Shown here one piece after another: positions 16,066 through 24,440 of a stretch of DNA of 42,693 bases (positions within the stretch are counted from its first letter, which is position 1; the number at the start of each line of letters is the position of its first letter). A program made the translations under genes and the position numbers. The DNA is from Sandaracinobacteroides sp041909755 (GTDB lineage: Bacteria; Pseudomonadota; Alphaproteobacteria; Sphingomonadales; Sphingomonadaceae): contig NZ_JAYRCW010000009.1 in the NCBI RefSeq assembly GCF_041909755.1, positions 1 to 42,693 on the forward strand, read 5' to 3'. The notes under the pieces are model-generated. The model had not been told where the DNA came from. It searched no databases and saw only the letters and a program-made list of their open reading frames with translations.

Positions 16066-16982
16066 GCAGACCCTCCCGTCAGTTCAAGGAACACATCTTC
16101 CAGATCCGCCTCCCGCGTGGATACGTCCACAACGGAAAGGCCCGATGCCTGCAGCCGGGCGAGGATCGCGCCCGCCTGCACGGCCTGCTTGTCGTAGAGG
16201 ATGTCCAGCCGGCGCGGGGCCGTCAGCTCCACGCGGGTCACGCCCTCGATGTCGGGCAGGGTGGTCACGTCATGCTCCACCGTCACCAGCACGCGCTTGT
16301 CGCGCGCCTGGGCCAGAAGATCGGCCTTGGACTTGTCGGCGACGATGCGGCCATGGTTCACGATGGCGATCCGGTCGCACAGCTCTTCGGCTTCTTCCAG
16401 ATAATGGGTCGTCAGCACGATGGTGGTGCCCGCCGCGTGCAGCTCGCGCACATAGGACCACAGCATCTGCCGCAGCTCGATGTCCACGCCGGCCGTCGGC
16501 TCGTCCAGGATCACCACGGGCGGCGCGTGCACCAGCGCCTTGGCGATCAGCAGGCGGCGCTTCATCCCGCCCGACAACTGGCGGGTATAGACATGCGCCT
16601 TGTCGGCCAGCCGCACCTTTTCCAGCAGCTCCATGGATCGGCGCCGTTCCTTCGGAACGCCATAGAGGCCGGCCTGAAGCTCCAGCGTCTCGAACGGGGT
16701 GAAGAAGGCGTCGAACAGCAGTTCCTGCGGCACCACGCCGATGGAGGCCTTGGCGTTGCGGGGGTGGGCGTCGATGTCGAACCCCCACACCTCGGCCCTG
16801 CCGCCTGTTTTCATCACCAGCCCCGCAAGGATGTTGATGAGGGTGGACTTTCCCGCCCCGTTCGGCCCCAGCAGCCCGAACATCGAGCCGCGCGGGATGT
16901 CGAGGCTGATGCCATCGAGCGCGCGCTTGCCGCCGGCATAGGTCTTTTCCAGCCCCTGCAGCCGGATGGCCGGGGGCGTCAT
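16062..16982 (-). CDS. ABC transporter ATP-binding protein
   Basis: A 306-aa ATPase of the CcmA/drug-export (ABC-2) type. Walker A is GPNGAGKST (about residues 40-48), the signature is LSGGMKRRL, Walker B is VVILDEPTAGVD, and the switch His is in LTTHYLEEAEEL. The C-terminal 80 residues form the extra domain usual for ATPases that drive ABC-2 exporters. No permease gene lies beside it, so its partner must be encoded elsewhere. The start overlaps the leuC stop (ATGA, 16982-16979) and the stop overlaps the exported-protein start (ATGA). Substrate unknown. Confidence 0.9.
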   Translation of the reverse strand: MTPPAIRLQGLEKTYAGGKRALDGISLDIPRGSMFGLLGPNGAGKSTLINILAGLVMKTGGRAEVWGFDIDAHPRNAKASIGVVPQELLFDAFFTPFETLELQAGLYGVPKERRRSMELLEKVRLADKAHVYTRQLSGGMKRRLLIAKALVHAPPVVILDEPTAGVDIELRQMLWSYVRELHAAGTTIVLTTHYLEEAEELCDRIAIVNHGRIVADKSKADLLAQARDKRVLVTVEHDVTTLPDIEGVTRVELTAPRRLDILYDKQAVQAGAILARLQASGLSVVDVSTREADLEDVFLELTGGSA

Positions 16983-18388
16983 GCCAGCTGCCGCACGTCT
17001 GACAGCCGCCCGGTGACGGCGGCCGCCGCCGCCATCGCGGGCGACATCAGGTGGGTGCGCGCGCCCGGCCCCTGCCGCCCGACGAAGTTGCGGTTGGAGG
17101 TGGAGGCGCAGCGCTCGCCCGAAGGCACCTTGTCGGGGTTCATGCCGAGGCACATGGAACAGCCGGGCTCCCGCCATTCGAAGCCGGCTTCGCGGAACAC
17201 GCGGTCCAGCCCTTCCGCTTCCGCCTGCCGCTTCACCAGCCCCGATCCGGGCACCACCAGCGCCTGCCGCACATTGGCGGCAACCCGGCGGCCCTTCACG
17301 ATCTCGGCCGCCGCGCGCAGATCCTCGATCCGGCTGTTGGTGCAGCTGCCGATGAAGATGTTCTCCACCGCCACATCCTCCATCCGGGTGCCGGGGGCGA
17401 GGCCCATATAGGCCAGCGACTTTTCCGCCGCCGCGCGCTTCGATGCGTCGGCGAAGCTGTCGGGCGAGGGGACAACGCCCGTCACCGGCACGACGTCCTC
17501 CGGGCTGGTGCCCCAGGTGACGAGCGGGGCGATGGCGCTGCCGTCGATCACCACCTCCCGGTCGAACCGGGCGCCGGGATCGGTGGGCAGCTGGCGCCAC
17601 CAGGCGAGCGCCCGTTCCAGATCGGCGCCCTTCGGCGCGCGCGGCCGGCCGGCGACATAGGCGAAGGTCTTGTCATCGGGCGCGACGAGCCCGGCGCGCG
17701 CGCCCGCCTCGATCGACATGTTGCAGAGCGTCATGCGCCCTTCCATGCTGAGCGCCTCGATCACCGGGCCGCGATATTCCAGCACATGGCCGGTGCCGCC
17801 CGCCGTACCAAGCACGCCGCAGATCGCCAGCGCAACGTCCTTTGCGGTGATCGAATAGCCGAGGCTGCCCGTGACGGTGACGGCGAAGTTGCGCGACTTC
17901 TTCAGCAGCAGCGTCTGGGTGGCGAACACATGTTCCACCTCGGACGTGCCGATGCCGAAGGCGAGCGCGCCGAACGCGCCATGGGTGGAGGTGTGGCTGT
18001 CGCCGCAGACAAGGGTGACGCCCGGCAGGGTGAAGCCCTGTTCCGGCCCGATCACATGGACGATCCCCTGTTCGGGCGCATCGACGTCGAAATATTCCAC
18101 CCCGAACTCGGCGCAATTGGCCTTCAGCGCCGCAAGCTGGGCCGCCGATTCGGGATCGGTGATGGGCTGCCGGCGGTCCGTCGTCGGCACATTGTGATCC
18201 GGCACCGCCAGCGTCAGATCCGGGCGGCGAAGGCGGCGGCCTGCGGCCTTCAGCCCGCTGAACGCCTGCGGCGTGGTCACTTCGTGGATCAGATGGCGGT
18301 CGATGAAGATCAGCGAGGTGCCGTCGTCGCGGGTGGAAACGACATGGTCATCCCAGATCTTGTCGTAGAGGGTGCGTGGCGCTGTCAT
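16979..18388 (-). CDS. leuC: 3-isopropylmalate dehydratase large subunit
   Basis: LeuC, with LeuD, isomerises 2- to 3-isopropylmalate in leucine synthesis, using a [4Fe-4S] cluster. The 469-aa length is typical. The iron-sulfur cysteines are visible in VCGDSHTSTHG (about residue 135 region), GSCTNSR and GCSMCLGMN. leuD is not next to it and not in the window, which is unusual compared with many bacteria; leuC instead runs into the ABC ATPase gene with an ATGA overlap. The gap to mltG upstream is 75 bp, so transcription could continue from the fab-mltG cluster or begin there. Confidence 0.97.
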   Translation of the reverse strand: MTAPRTLYDKIWDDHVVSTRDDGTSLIFIDRHLIHEVTTPQAFSGLKAAGRRLRRPDLTLAVPDHNVPTTDRRQPITDPESAAQLAALKANCAEFGVEYFDVDAPEQGIVHVIGPEQGFTLPGVTLVCGDSHTSTHGAFGALAFGIGTSEVEHVFATQTLLLKKSRNFAVTVTGSLGYSITAKDVALAICGVLGTAGGTGHVLEYRGPVIEALSMEGRMTLCNMSIEAGARAGLVAPDDKTFAYVAGRPRAPKGADLERALAWWRQLPTDPGARFDREVVIDGSAIAPLVTWGTSPEDVVPVTGVVPSPDSFADASKRAAAEKSLAYMGLAPGTRMEDVAVENIFIGSCTNSRIEDLRAAAEIVKGRRVAANVRQALVVPGSGLVKRQAEAEGLDRVFREAGFEWREPGCSMCLGMNPDKVPSGERCASTSNRNFVGRQGPGARTHLMSPAMAAAAAVTGRLSDVRQLA

Positions 18389-18463
18389 GACCCGCTGGCG
18401 TTAGGCCCCCCACTCCCGCCGGGTCAAGCGGGCCGACGCCCCGGCCCGGCGGGCGCGGCTGCG

Positions 18464-19462
18464 TCAGATTCCGCGGTCGCGGCGGATCTGGCGCCAGTTG
18501 GCCACATTCGCCTGATGCTCTTCGTAGGTGCGGGCGAAGGCGTGGCCGCCCGTGCCGTCGGCCACCATGTAGAGATAGTCATGCACTTCCGGGTCCAGCA
18601 CGGCGGCGATGCTTTCACGCCCCGGATTGGTGATCGGCCCCTGCGGAAGGCCGTCGCGCACATAGGTGTTGTAGCCGTTGTTCGCGCGCAGTTCCGACTG
18701 GCGGATGCGCCGCTGCAGCGGCTTGCCCTTGGTGACGGGGTAGATCACCGTCGGGTCCGCCTGCAGCCGCATGCCCTGCTTCAGCCGGTTGGAATAAAGG
18801 CCCGCGATGCGCCGCCGCTCGGACGGGTCGCCCGTTTCCTTTTCCACGATGCCCGCCAGGATGACGGCCTCGTCCTTCGTCTTGACGGCCGTATGCTCGG
18901 AGCGGCGCTCCCACTGGCGGTCCAGTTCCTCCGTCATCGCCTGCTGCATCCGCTTCAGCACATCGGCGCGGGTTTCGCCGATCTTCGCCTCATAGGTGGC
19001 GGGCAGCACCGTGCCTTCGGCGGGCGGCTCCACCCGGCCTTTCAGCCGGCCGACGGCGTTCAGCCGTTCCGCCACCTGGATGGAGGGCATGCCTTCGGGG
19101 ATGGGGATGCGCACGATCAGCGTGTCGCCGCGCTTCAGCCGCTCCAGGATGGAGCCCCAGCCCTCGCCCTCGAAGAAGCCATAGGTGCCATACTGGATCT
19201 CGCGGCTGTCCCCCAGCGCGCGGGCCAGCAGCTCGAAGGCCTCGGAACTGTCGACGACGCCGGCCTTCTCCAGGATGTCGGCCGCCTGCCCGATGGAGGC
19301 GCCGCGCGGGATCTCCACCTCGATCCGGTCTGCGCCCGGCAGCGGCGCGCGCCGCCACATCGTCGCGGTCCACAGGCTGAGCGTGAGCATGGCGAGGAGC
19401 GACAGAACCGCCCCCCACACGACCCAGCGCGGCTGCCCCGCGACCCTGGCGCCTGCGGCCAT
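18464..19462 (-). CDS. mltG: Endolytic murein transglycosylase MltG
   Basis: MltG cuts nascent glycan strands at the inner membrane and releases them from the synthesis machinery. The 332-aa product has an N-terminal membrane helix (residues 13-34, WVVWGAVLSLLAMLTLSLWT), a LysM-like stretch (IEVEIPRGASIGQAADILEK) and the YceG catalytic domain. The catalytic Glu is in ILAGIVEKETGDPSERRRIA, followed by the motif LQADPTVIYPVTKGK and LPQGPITNPGRESI. Its ATG overlaps the fabF stop by one base (TGATG), a widespread fabF-mltG pairing. Confidence 0.96.
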   Translation of the reverse strand: MAAGARVAGQPRWVVWGAVLSLLAMLTLSLWTATMWRRAPLPGADRIEVEIPRGASIGQAADILEKAGVVDSSEAFELLARALGDSREIQYGTYGFFEGEGWGSILERLKRGDTLIVRIPIPEGMPSIQVAERLNAVGRLKGRVEPPAEGTVLPATYEAKIGETRADVLKRMQQAMTEELDRQWERRSEHTAVKTKDEAVILAGIVEKETGDPSERRRIAGLYSNRLKQGMRLQADPTVIYPVTKGKPLQRRIRQSELRANNGYNTYVRDGLPQGPITNPGRESIAAVLDPEVHDYLYMVADGTGGHAFARTYEEHQANVANWRQIRRDRGI

Positions 19463-20709
19463 CAGGCCTTCTTGAACACGACGGTCGCGTTGGTGCCGCC
19501 GAAGCCGAAGCTGTTGTTCAGCACGGCCTCGACCTTGCGCTCCTTCGCCTTCCACGGGACCAGGTCGACGCCTTCCGCGCCTTCGCACGGATCTTCAAGG
19601 TTCAGCGTCGGCGGCACGATCTGGTCGCGCAGGGCGAGCAGGGTGAAGATGCTTTCCACCGCGCCCGCGCCGCCCAGCAGGTGGCCGATGGCGGACTTGG
19701 TGCTGCTCATCGACACCTTGCCGATGTCGGCGCCGAACAGCCGCTTCACCGCGCCCAGCTCCAGCTCGTCGCCCATGGGCGTGGAGGTGCCGTGGGCGTT
19801 CACATAATCGATGTCGCCCGGGTTCAGCCCCGCGCGCTTCAGCGCCATCTGCATGGAGCGGAACGCGCCCGAGCCTTCGGGGTGCGGCGCCGTCACATGA
19901 TAGGCGTCTCCGGTCAGGCCATAGCCCACCACTTCGCCATAGATTTTCGCGCCGCGCTTCTTCGCGCGCTCATATTCCTCCAGCACCACGATGCCGGCGC
20001 CTTCGCCCATCACGAAGCCGTCGCGTCCCTTGTCCCACGGGCGGCTGGCGCGGGTGGGCTCGTCGTTGAAGCCGGTGGAGAGCGCGCGGGCCTGCGCGAA
20101 TCCGGCGATGCCGATGGGGCAGATGGTGGCTTCGGTGCCGCCGGCCACCATCACGTCCGCGTCGTCCAGCGCGATCAGCCGGGCGGCGTCGCCGATGGCG
20201 TGCGCGCCGGTGGAGCAGGCCGTGACGACCGCATGATTCGGCCCCATCAGGCCATATTTGATGGAGACCTGGCCCGACACCAGGTTGATCAGCCGGCCAT
20301 GCACGAAGTGCGGAGACACCCGGCGCGGGCCGCGTTCGAACAACACGATGGCTTCCTCGGCGATTCCCGGCAGGCCGCCGATGCCCGAGCCGATCAGCGT
20401 GCCCGCGCGCAGCCGGTCCGCCTCTGGCATGTCGGTCAGCCCGGCATCCTCCAGCGCCTGACCGGCGGCATCGATACCATAGACGATGAACGGGTCCACC
20501 TGCCGCTGGATCTTGTGATCGACGCGCAGATTGGGGTCAAAGTCGGCGGGCTTCACCTCGCAGGCGATGCGGCAGCTGTAGTCGCTGGCGTCGAAACGGG
20601 TGATCGGCCCCGCGCCTGACTGGCCGGCGATCAGCCGCGTCCAGGTCTGCTCGACACTTCCACCCAGCGGGGTCACAAGCCCCAGGCCCGTCACGACAAC
20701 GCGGCGCAT
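19462..20709 (-). CDS. fabF: Beta-ketoacyl-ACP synthase II
   Basis: FabF elongates acyl-ACP chains by condensing malonyl-ACP with acyl-ACP in type II fatty-acid synthesis. The 415-aa protein shows the nucleophile Cys in VVTACSTGAHAIGD and the two active-site histidines in NAHGTSTPMGD and KSAIGHLLGGAG. The C-terminus NNSFGFGGTNATVVFKKA is typical. GGGAGACGAGG directly precedes the ATG. It is separated from acpP by a terminator-like hairpin pair, so it may have its own promoter or rely on read-through, and it is coupled to mltG at its 3' end. Confidence 0.98.
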   Translation of the reverse strand: MRRVVVTGLGLVTPLGGSVEQTWTRLIAGQSGAGPITRFDASDYSCRIACEVKPADFDPNLRVDHKIQRQVDPFIVYGIDAAGQALEDAGLTDMPEADRLRAGTLIGSGIGGLPGIAEEAIVLFERGPRRVSPHFVHGRLINLVSGQVSIKYGLMGPNHAVVTACSTGAHAIGDAARLIALDDADVMVAGGTEATICPIGIAGFAQARALSTGFNDEPTRASRPWDKGRDGFVMGEGAGIVVLEEYERAKKRGAKIYGEVVGYGLTGDAYHVTAPHPEGSGAFRSMQMALKRAGLNPGDIDYVNAHGTSTPMGDELELGAVKRLFGADIGKVSMSSTKSAIGHLLGGAGAVESIFTLLALRDQIVPPTLNLEDPCEGAEGVDLVPWKAKERKVEAVLNNSFGFGGTNATVVFKKA

Positions 20710-20790
20710 CCTCGTCTCCCAGTTTCATGCCCCGCCGTTCCGGCCGGGCGGTCCCTGCTGCCGCCATAGCCGCGGGGGACAGATAAGGAA

Positions 20791-20845
20791 ACGGCCCCGT
20801 GGAACCCACGAGGCCGTCAAGGGGCCGCGCGCAGGGGCGCGGCCC
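20791..20845 (-). terminator. Tandem hairpins downstream of acpP
   Basis: Reading on the minus strand after the acpP stop, GGGCCGCGC / GCGCGGCCC (20845-20822) is followed by ACGGCCTCGTGG / CCACGGGGCCGT (20817-20791, one mismatch) and then TTTCCTTAT. This is a good intrinsic terminator and would make acpP mRNA more abundant than fabF mRNA. Confidence 0.65.
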
Positions 20846-20854
20846 GGATCCGAC

Positions 20855-21091
20855 TTACTTGCCGTTGGCGGCGATGAAGGCGATCGCGTCCTTCACGGTC
20901 AGGATCTTCTCGGCCGCATCGTCCGGGATCTCCACCCCGAACTCGTCCTCGAACGCCATGACCAGCTCGACGGTGTCGAGGCTGTCGGCGCCCAGATCGT
21001 CGATGAAGCTCGCCTCTTCGGTCACCTTCTCGGCGTCCACGCCGAGATGTTCGACAACGATCTTCTTCACCCGTTCGGCGACGTCGCTCAT
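20855..21091 (-). CDS. acpP: Acyl carrier protein
   Basis: The 78-aa acidic carrier that holds growing acyl chains on 4'-phosphopantetheine. The attachment serine is in DDLGADSLDTVELVMAFEDE, and the helical pattern MSDVAERVKKIVVEHLGVD ... AIAFIAANGK is standard. The ATG at 21091 gives the family length; an AGAGGAATG context provides the ribosome site. Between fabG and acpP are 161 bp with a candidate promoter and an 18-bp tandem repeat. Confidence 0.98.
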   Translation of the reverse strand: MSDVAERVKKIVVEHLGVDAEKVTEEASFIDDLGADSLDTVELVMAFEDEFGVEIPDDAAEKILTVKDAIAFIAANGK

Positions 21092-21152
21092 TCCTCTAAC
21101 CCTTTCATTCGGGGTCCGAACCACCGTCGGGCCCCCGTGGATATGCCAAACC

Positions 21153-21181
21153 GCACTAGCCGTCCCGATTGCCCCATGCAA
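21153..21181 (-). promoter_or_regulatory. Candidate sigma-70 promoter of acpP
   Basis: On the minus strand TTGCAT (21181-21176) is followed after 17 bp by TAGTGC (21158-21153) within GCTAGTGC, which fits the alphaproteobacterial housekeeping -10 pattern GCTAnnnC. It lies about 60 bp upstream of the acpP start. Confidence 0.4.
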
Positions 21182-21196
21182 GCGGGGGCGCACCGG

Positions 21197-21268
21197 CTTC
21201 AGGCCCAGTGCGTGCTTCAGGCCCTGTGCATGCTTCAGGCCCAAAGCATGCTTCAAGCCATGTGCATC
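21197..21268. repeat. Four 18-bp tandem repeats across the fabG 3' end
   Basis: Units at 21197, 21215, 21233 and 21251 read CTTCAGGCCCAGTGCGTG, CTTCAGGCCCTGTGCATG, CTTCAGGCCCAAAGCATG and CTTCAAGCCATGTGCATC. The last unit is the coding end of fabG (codons for MHMA and stop). The other three extend into the spacer toward acpP. Confidence 0.9.
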
Positions 21269-21987
21269 CCGCCGTTCACATGGATGGCCTGCCCCGTCAC
21301 ATAGCCGCCCTCGTCGCTGGCGAGCCACAGCACGGCTGCCGCCACGTCCGCGCCCTCGCCGAAGCGGCCGGCGGGAATGCGTTCGAACATCTTCGCCTTC
21401 TGGTCGTCGGTCAGCGCGTCCGTCATGGCAGAGGCGATGAAGCCGGGCGCCACGCAGTTCACGGTGACGCCCCGGCTGGCGACTTCGGCCGCGAGGCTGC
21501 GGGTCATCCCCTCCAGCCCGGCCTTCGCCGCCGCATAATTGGCCTGGCCGGGGTTGCCGATGGAGCCGACAACCGAACTGATCGAGACGATGCGCCCGTG
21601 GCGCGCCTTCATCATCGGCCTCAGCGCGGCGCGCGACAGCCGGAAGGCAGCCTCGAGATCCACCTTCAGCACGGCGGCCCAGTCCTCGTCCTTCATCCGC
21701 ATGGCGAGGCCGTCGCGGGTGATGCCGGCGTTGTTCACCAGGATGTCCAGCTTCCCCAGCCGCTCGACGGCGGCAGGCACCAGCGCCTCCACCTCCTCCG
21801 CCACATCCAGCCGGCAGGGCAGCACCGCCGCGCCGCCCAGCTCGTCGGCCAGCGCCTGAAGCGCCTCTGCCCGGGTGCCCGACAGCGCCAGCGTCGCGCC
21901 GCGCGCCTTCAGCGTGCGGGCGATCGCCCCGCCGATGCCGCCGCTGGCGCCGGTGACGAGCGCGGTCTTTCCATTCAGGTCGAACAT
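21253..21987 (-). CDS. fabG: 3-oxoacyl-ACP reductase
   Basis: FabG reduces 3-oxoacyl-ACP with NADPH in each elongation cycle. The 244-aa short-chain dehydrogenase has the cofactor motif TGASGGIGGAIA (residues 12-23), NNAG (about 86-89), the catalytic Ser in SISSVVGSIGNPGQ, and YAAAK with the catalytic Tyr and Lys. It ends GGMHMA, close to the family's usual GGMYM ending. AGGAG lies about 9 nt before the ATG at 21987. The final 15 nt belong to an 18-bp repeat unit that recurs three times downstream. Confidence 0.97.
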   Translation of the reverse strand: MFDLNGKTALVTGASGGIGGAIARTLKARGATLALSGTRAEALQALADELGGAAVLPCRLDVAEEVEALVPAAVERLGKLDILVNNAGITRDGLAMRMKDEDWAAVLKVDLEAAFRLSRAALRPMMKARHGRIVSISSVVGSIGNPGQANYAAAKAGLEGMTRSLAAEVASRGVTVNCVAPGFIASAMTDALTDDQKAKMFERIPAGRFGEGADVAAAVLWLASDEGGYVTGQAIHVNGGMHMA

Positions 21988-22011
21988 GCTTGTTTCTCCT
22001 CGCACTGGCTG

Positions 22012-22044
22012 GAGCGCGCAGGGCGCTCGCGGCCCGGTCGGGCC
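22012..22044. repeat. Two adjacent hairpins between fabD and fabG
   Basis: GAGCGC-GCAGG-GCGCTC (22012-22028) and GGCCCG-GT-CGGGCC (22031-22044) lie in the 65-bp spacer of the fabD-fabG operon. The arrangement, GCGCGCAG near a GGCC-rich hairpin, resembles the palindromic elements at 2642 and 8033 but shares only short words with them. Confidence 0.55.
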
Positions 22045-22052
22045 GGATCCGT

Positions 22053-22991
22053 TCAAAGCGCCTTCAGCACCGCCTCGATGTCGTCGGGCTTCATGACCGA
22101 CAGGTTCTGGATGTCGGGCGCGATGCGCTTCACCATCGGCCCCAGCACCTTGCCGCCGAACTCCACCAGCCGGGTCACGCCGGCGGCCTGCATCGCCAGC
22201 ACCGATTCGCGCCAGCGCACCGTTCCCGTCACCTGCTGCACCAGCAGGGCCTTGATCTCCTCAGGCGCGATCACCTGCGCCGCGGTGACGTTGGCGAACA
22301 GCGGCACCAGCGGCGGGGCGATGGAAACGGCGGCCAGCGCCTCGGCCATGGCGTCTGCGGCGGGGGCCATCAGCGGGCAGTGGAATGGCGCGGAAACCGG
22401 CAGCAGCACGGCGTGGCGGCTGCCCTTCGCCTTCGCAAGCACCAGCGCACGCTCCACGGCGGCCTTGTGGCCCGACACCACCACCTGCCCCGGCGCATTG
22501 TCGTTGGCAGAGGTGCAGACCTCGCCCTGCGCGGCCTCTTCCGCGATGGCCTGCACATCCTCCATCCCCAGACCCAGGATCGCGGCCATCGCGCCTTCGC
22601 CCGGCGGCACGGCGGCCTGCATCGCCTCGCCCCGGCGGCGCAGCAGCTTCGCCGTCACATCTGCGGGGATGGCGCCGGCAGCGGCCAGCGCGGAATATTC
22701 GCCAAGGCTGTGCCCGGCCACGAACGCCGCCTTTTCGGCCAGCCGGATGCCGCCCTCGGCCTCCAGCACGGCCAGCGCGGCAAGGCTGGAGGCCATGATC
22801 GCCGGCTGGGCGTTGGCGGTCAGCGTCAGCTGATCTTCCGGGCCCTCGAACATCAGGCGGGTCAGATTCTGCTTCAGCGCCTCGTCCACCTGCTCGAACA
22901 TGGCGCGGGCGGCGGGGCTGGCATCGGCCAGGGCCTTGCCCATGCCGACGGACTGGCTCCCCTGGCCGGGGAAGATGAAGGCTGTGGTCAC
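22053..22991 (-). CDS. fabD: Malonyl-CoA:ACP transacylase
   Basis: FabD loads malonate from CoA onto ACP, supplying the two-carbon donor for fatty-acid synthesis. The 312-aa protein has the FPGQGSQ motif at its N-terminus (residues 7-13), the nucleophile Ser in GHSLGEYSAL, the malonate-binding Arg region LLRRRGEAMQ, and the catalytic His in SAPFHCPLM. It is the first gene of the minus-strand fab cluster and diverges from the TPR gene across 258 bp, where I see no clear promoter. Confidence 0.98.
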   Translation of the reverse strand: MTTAFIFPGQGSQSVGMGKALADASPAARAMFEQVDEALKQNLTRLMFEGPEDQLTLTANAQPAIMASSLAALAVLEAEGGIRLAEKAAFVAGHSLGEYSALAAAGAIPADVTAKLLRRRGEAMQAAVPPGEGAMAAILGLGMEDVQAIAEEAAQGEVCTSANDNAPGQVVVSGHKAAVERALVLAKAKGSRHAVLLPVSAPFHCPLMAPAADAMAEALAAVSIAPPLVPLFANVTAAQVIAPEEIKALLVQQVTGTVRWRESVLAMQAAGVTRLVEFGGKVLGPMVKRIAPDIQNLSVMKPDDIEAVLKAL

Positions 22992-23249
22992 CGGCTGCGC
23001 TCACCTGGCTGTTGAATTCGGGACATGGCCCTAGCGCATTCAACCGCGCTGTCAAAACCGTCTGCCCCATGTCGGGAAATTGGGGCAACAGGCACCTTTT
23101 CTTGCGCGAAACCTTCCCCTATTGCTGCACGGCACTGGGAGCGGGGGCTCCATTCCATCTGTTCAGGCACGCGCCATGCGCGGCGTGGCAGACGGGCAGT
23201 GAGTGCCACTGTGCGTGTCCCTGCGTTCCACCGACAAGAAAGGTCGTCA

Positions 23250-24374
23250 ATGAATCTGTTTTCCAGGCTTCCGCTCGTCGCTCTCGGGCTGGTCACTGCC
23301 CTGCCGATGGCGGGGCTTCCCGTTGCCGGAAGCGCGGCGTTCGCGCAGGCGATCTCGCCCGCCGTCGGCAAGCCGCTGCAGCAGGCGCTGAATGCCGCCA
23401 AGGCCGGCAACACCGCCGCCGCCACCAATTATGTGAACCAGGCCCGTTCCGCCGCCAGCACGCCGGCCGAGCGGACCAAGGTCTCGCAAACCGCCGCCTA
23501 TGTCTATACGCGCGCCGGCAACTATGGGGCCGCCGCCGCCGAGCTGGAGCGCGTGGGCGCCCCGGCCTCGCAGCTGGCGCCGCTCTATTACCAGGCCCGC
23601 CAGTATGACAAGGCGATCGCCGCCGCCCGCAAGTCGGGCCAGACCACGATCATCGCCCAGTCCTATCTTCAGCAGGGCAAGCCCGCCGAAGCCGCGAAGA
23701 TCTACCAGGAAATGGTGAACCGGAACCCCAACAATGTGAACGCGCTGCAGAACCTTGCCGCCGCGCAGAGCAAGATGGGTGACAAGAAGGGGTCGCTGGC
23801 AACCATCCAGAAGCTGATCCGCCTGGATCCGACGCCGGCCCGCTGGCGCGCCCTGCTGGTGGACATGAAGTCCGGCCCCATGTCGCGCGATTCCAAGCTC
23901 GCCCTCTATCACCTGATGCGCGAGACGGGGAACCTGACGACGGCGGCCGACGTGCAGGAGTTCGCCAAGCTCGCCATCGTGGCCGGGCAGCCGGGCGTCG
24001 CAGCCGACGTGGTGAAGACGGCCAGCGGTTCGGGCGTGCTGCCCGCAGGCGACCCGATGACGGGCAAGCTGGTCGAAGCCGCCGCGAAGCGCCAGGCCGC
24101 TGCCCTCGCCGCCGCGCCGGGCGCCGCGAAGTCCCCCGCGACCGCGCTTGCGGCCGGCAACGCCTTCCTGGGCGCCGGCCAGTATCCGCAGGCGATCGCG
24201 GCCTTCACCACGGCGCAGAAGGGCCCGAACCCGGGCGAAGCCGCGCTGTTCAAGGGCATCGCCCAGATCCGCGCCGGACAGGCCGCGGCTGCGCGCCAGT
24301 CGTTCAAGGCGGTGCCTGCCGGCTCCGCGAGCGAGATTGCCGGCCTGTGGGATCTCTACGCCGCGACGAAGTAA
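23250..24374 (+). CDS. Secreted tetratricopeptide-repeat protein of unknown function
   Basis: A 374-aa protein with a signal peptide (MNLFSRLPLVALGLVTALPM ... SAAFAQA, cleavage likely after the FAQA region). Several TPR-like helices follow, such as LYYQARQYDKAIAAARKSGQ, YLQQGKPAEAAKIYQEMVNR and NNVNALQNLAAAQSKMGDKK. A late repeat (AGQYPQAIAAFTTAQKGPNP) closes the array. TPR proteins of this kind act as periplasmic scaffolds; no partner can be named. The ATG at 23250 has AAAGG about 10 nt upstream. It stands alone as a transcription unit, divergent from fabD and ended by a strong terminator. Confidence 0.8.
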   Translation: MNLFSRLPLVALGLVTALPMAGLPVAGSAAFAQAISPAVGKPLQQALNAAKAGNTAAATNYVNQARSAASTPAERTKVSQTAAYVYTRAGNYGAAAAELERVGAPASQLAPLYYQARQYDKAIAAARKSGQTTIIAQSYLQQGKPAEAAKIYQEMVNRNPNNVNALQNLAAAQSKMGDKKGSLATIQKLIRLDPTPARWRALLVDMKSGPMSRDSKLALYHLMRETGNLTTAADVQEFAKLAIVAGQPGVAADVVKTASGSGVLPAGDPMTGKLVEAAAKRQAAALAAAPGAAKSPATALAAGNAFLGAGQYPQAIAAFTTAQKGPNPGEAALFKGIAQIRAGQAAAARQSFKAVPAGSASEIAGLWDLYAATK

Positions 24375-24396
24375 GCCTTCGCTTCGGCCAGAAACG

Positions 24397-24433
24397 AAAA
24401 GGGGGGTCCCGGCCAGCGCCGGGGCCCCTTTTT
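24397..24433. terminator. Strong bidirectional terminator between TPR gene and pgeF
   Basis: AAAAGGGGGGTCCCGGC, a CAGC loop and GCCGGGGCCCCTTTTT form a long GC stem flanked by A- and T-runs, so it can end transcription on both strands. It sits exactly between the two convergent stop codons. Confidence 0.9.
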
Positions 24434-24440
24434 CATGGCG

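Noticed and set aside
21197..21268. Replication-origin iterons
   Set aside because: The unit is GC-rich, has no DnaA box or AT-rich stretch nearby, and clearly derives from the fabG coding end.
12899..22991. Horizontally acquired island
   Set aside because: All genes are core biosynthetic or cell-wall functions with uniform codon use; no integrase, tRNA or attachment repeat was seen.
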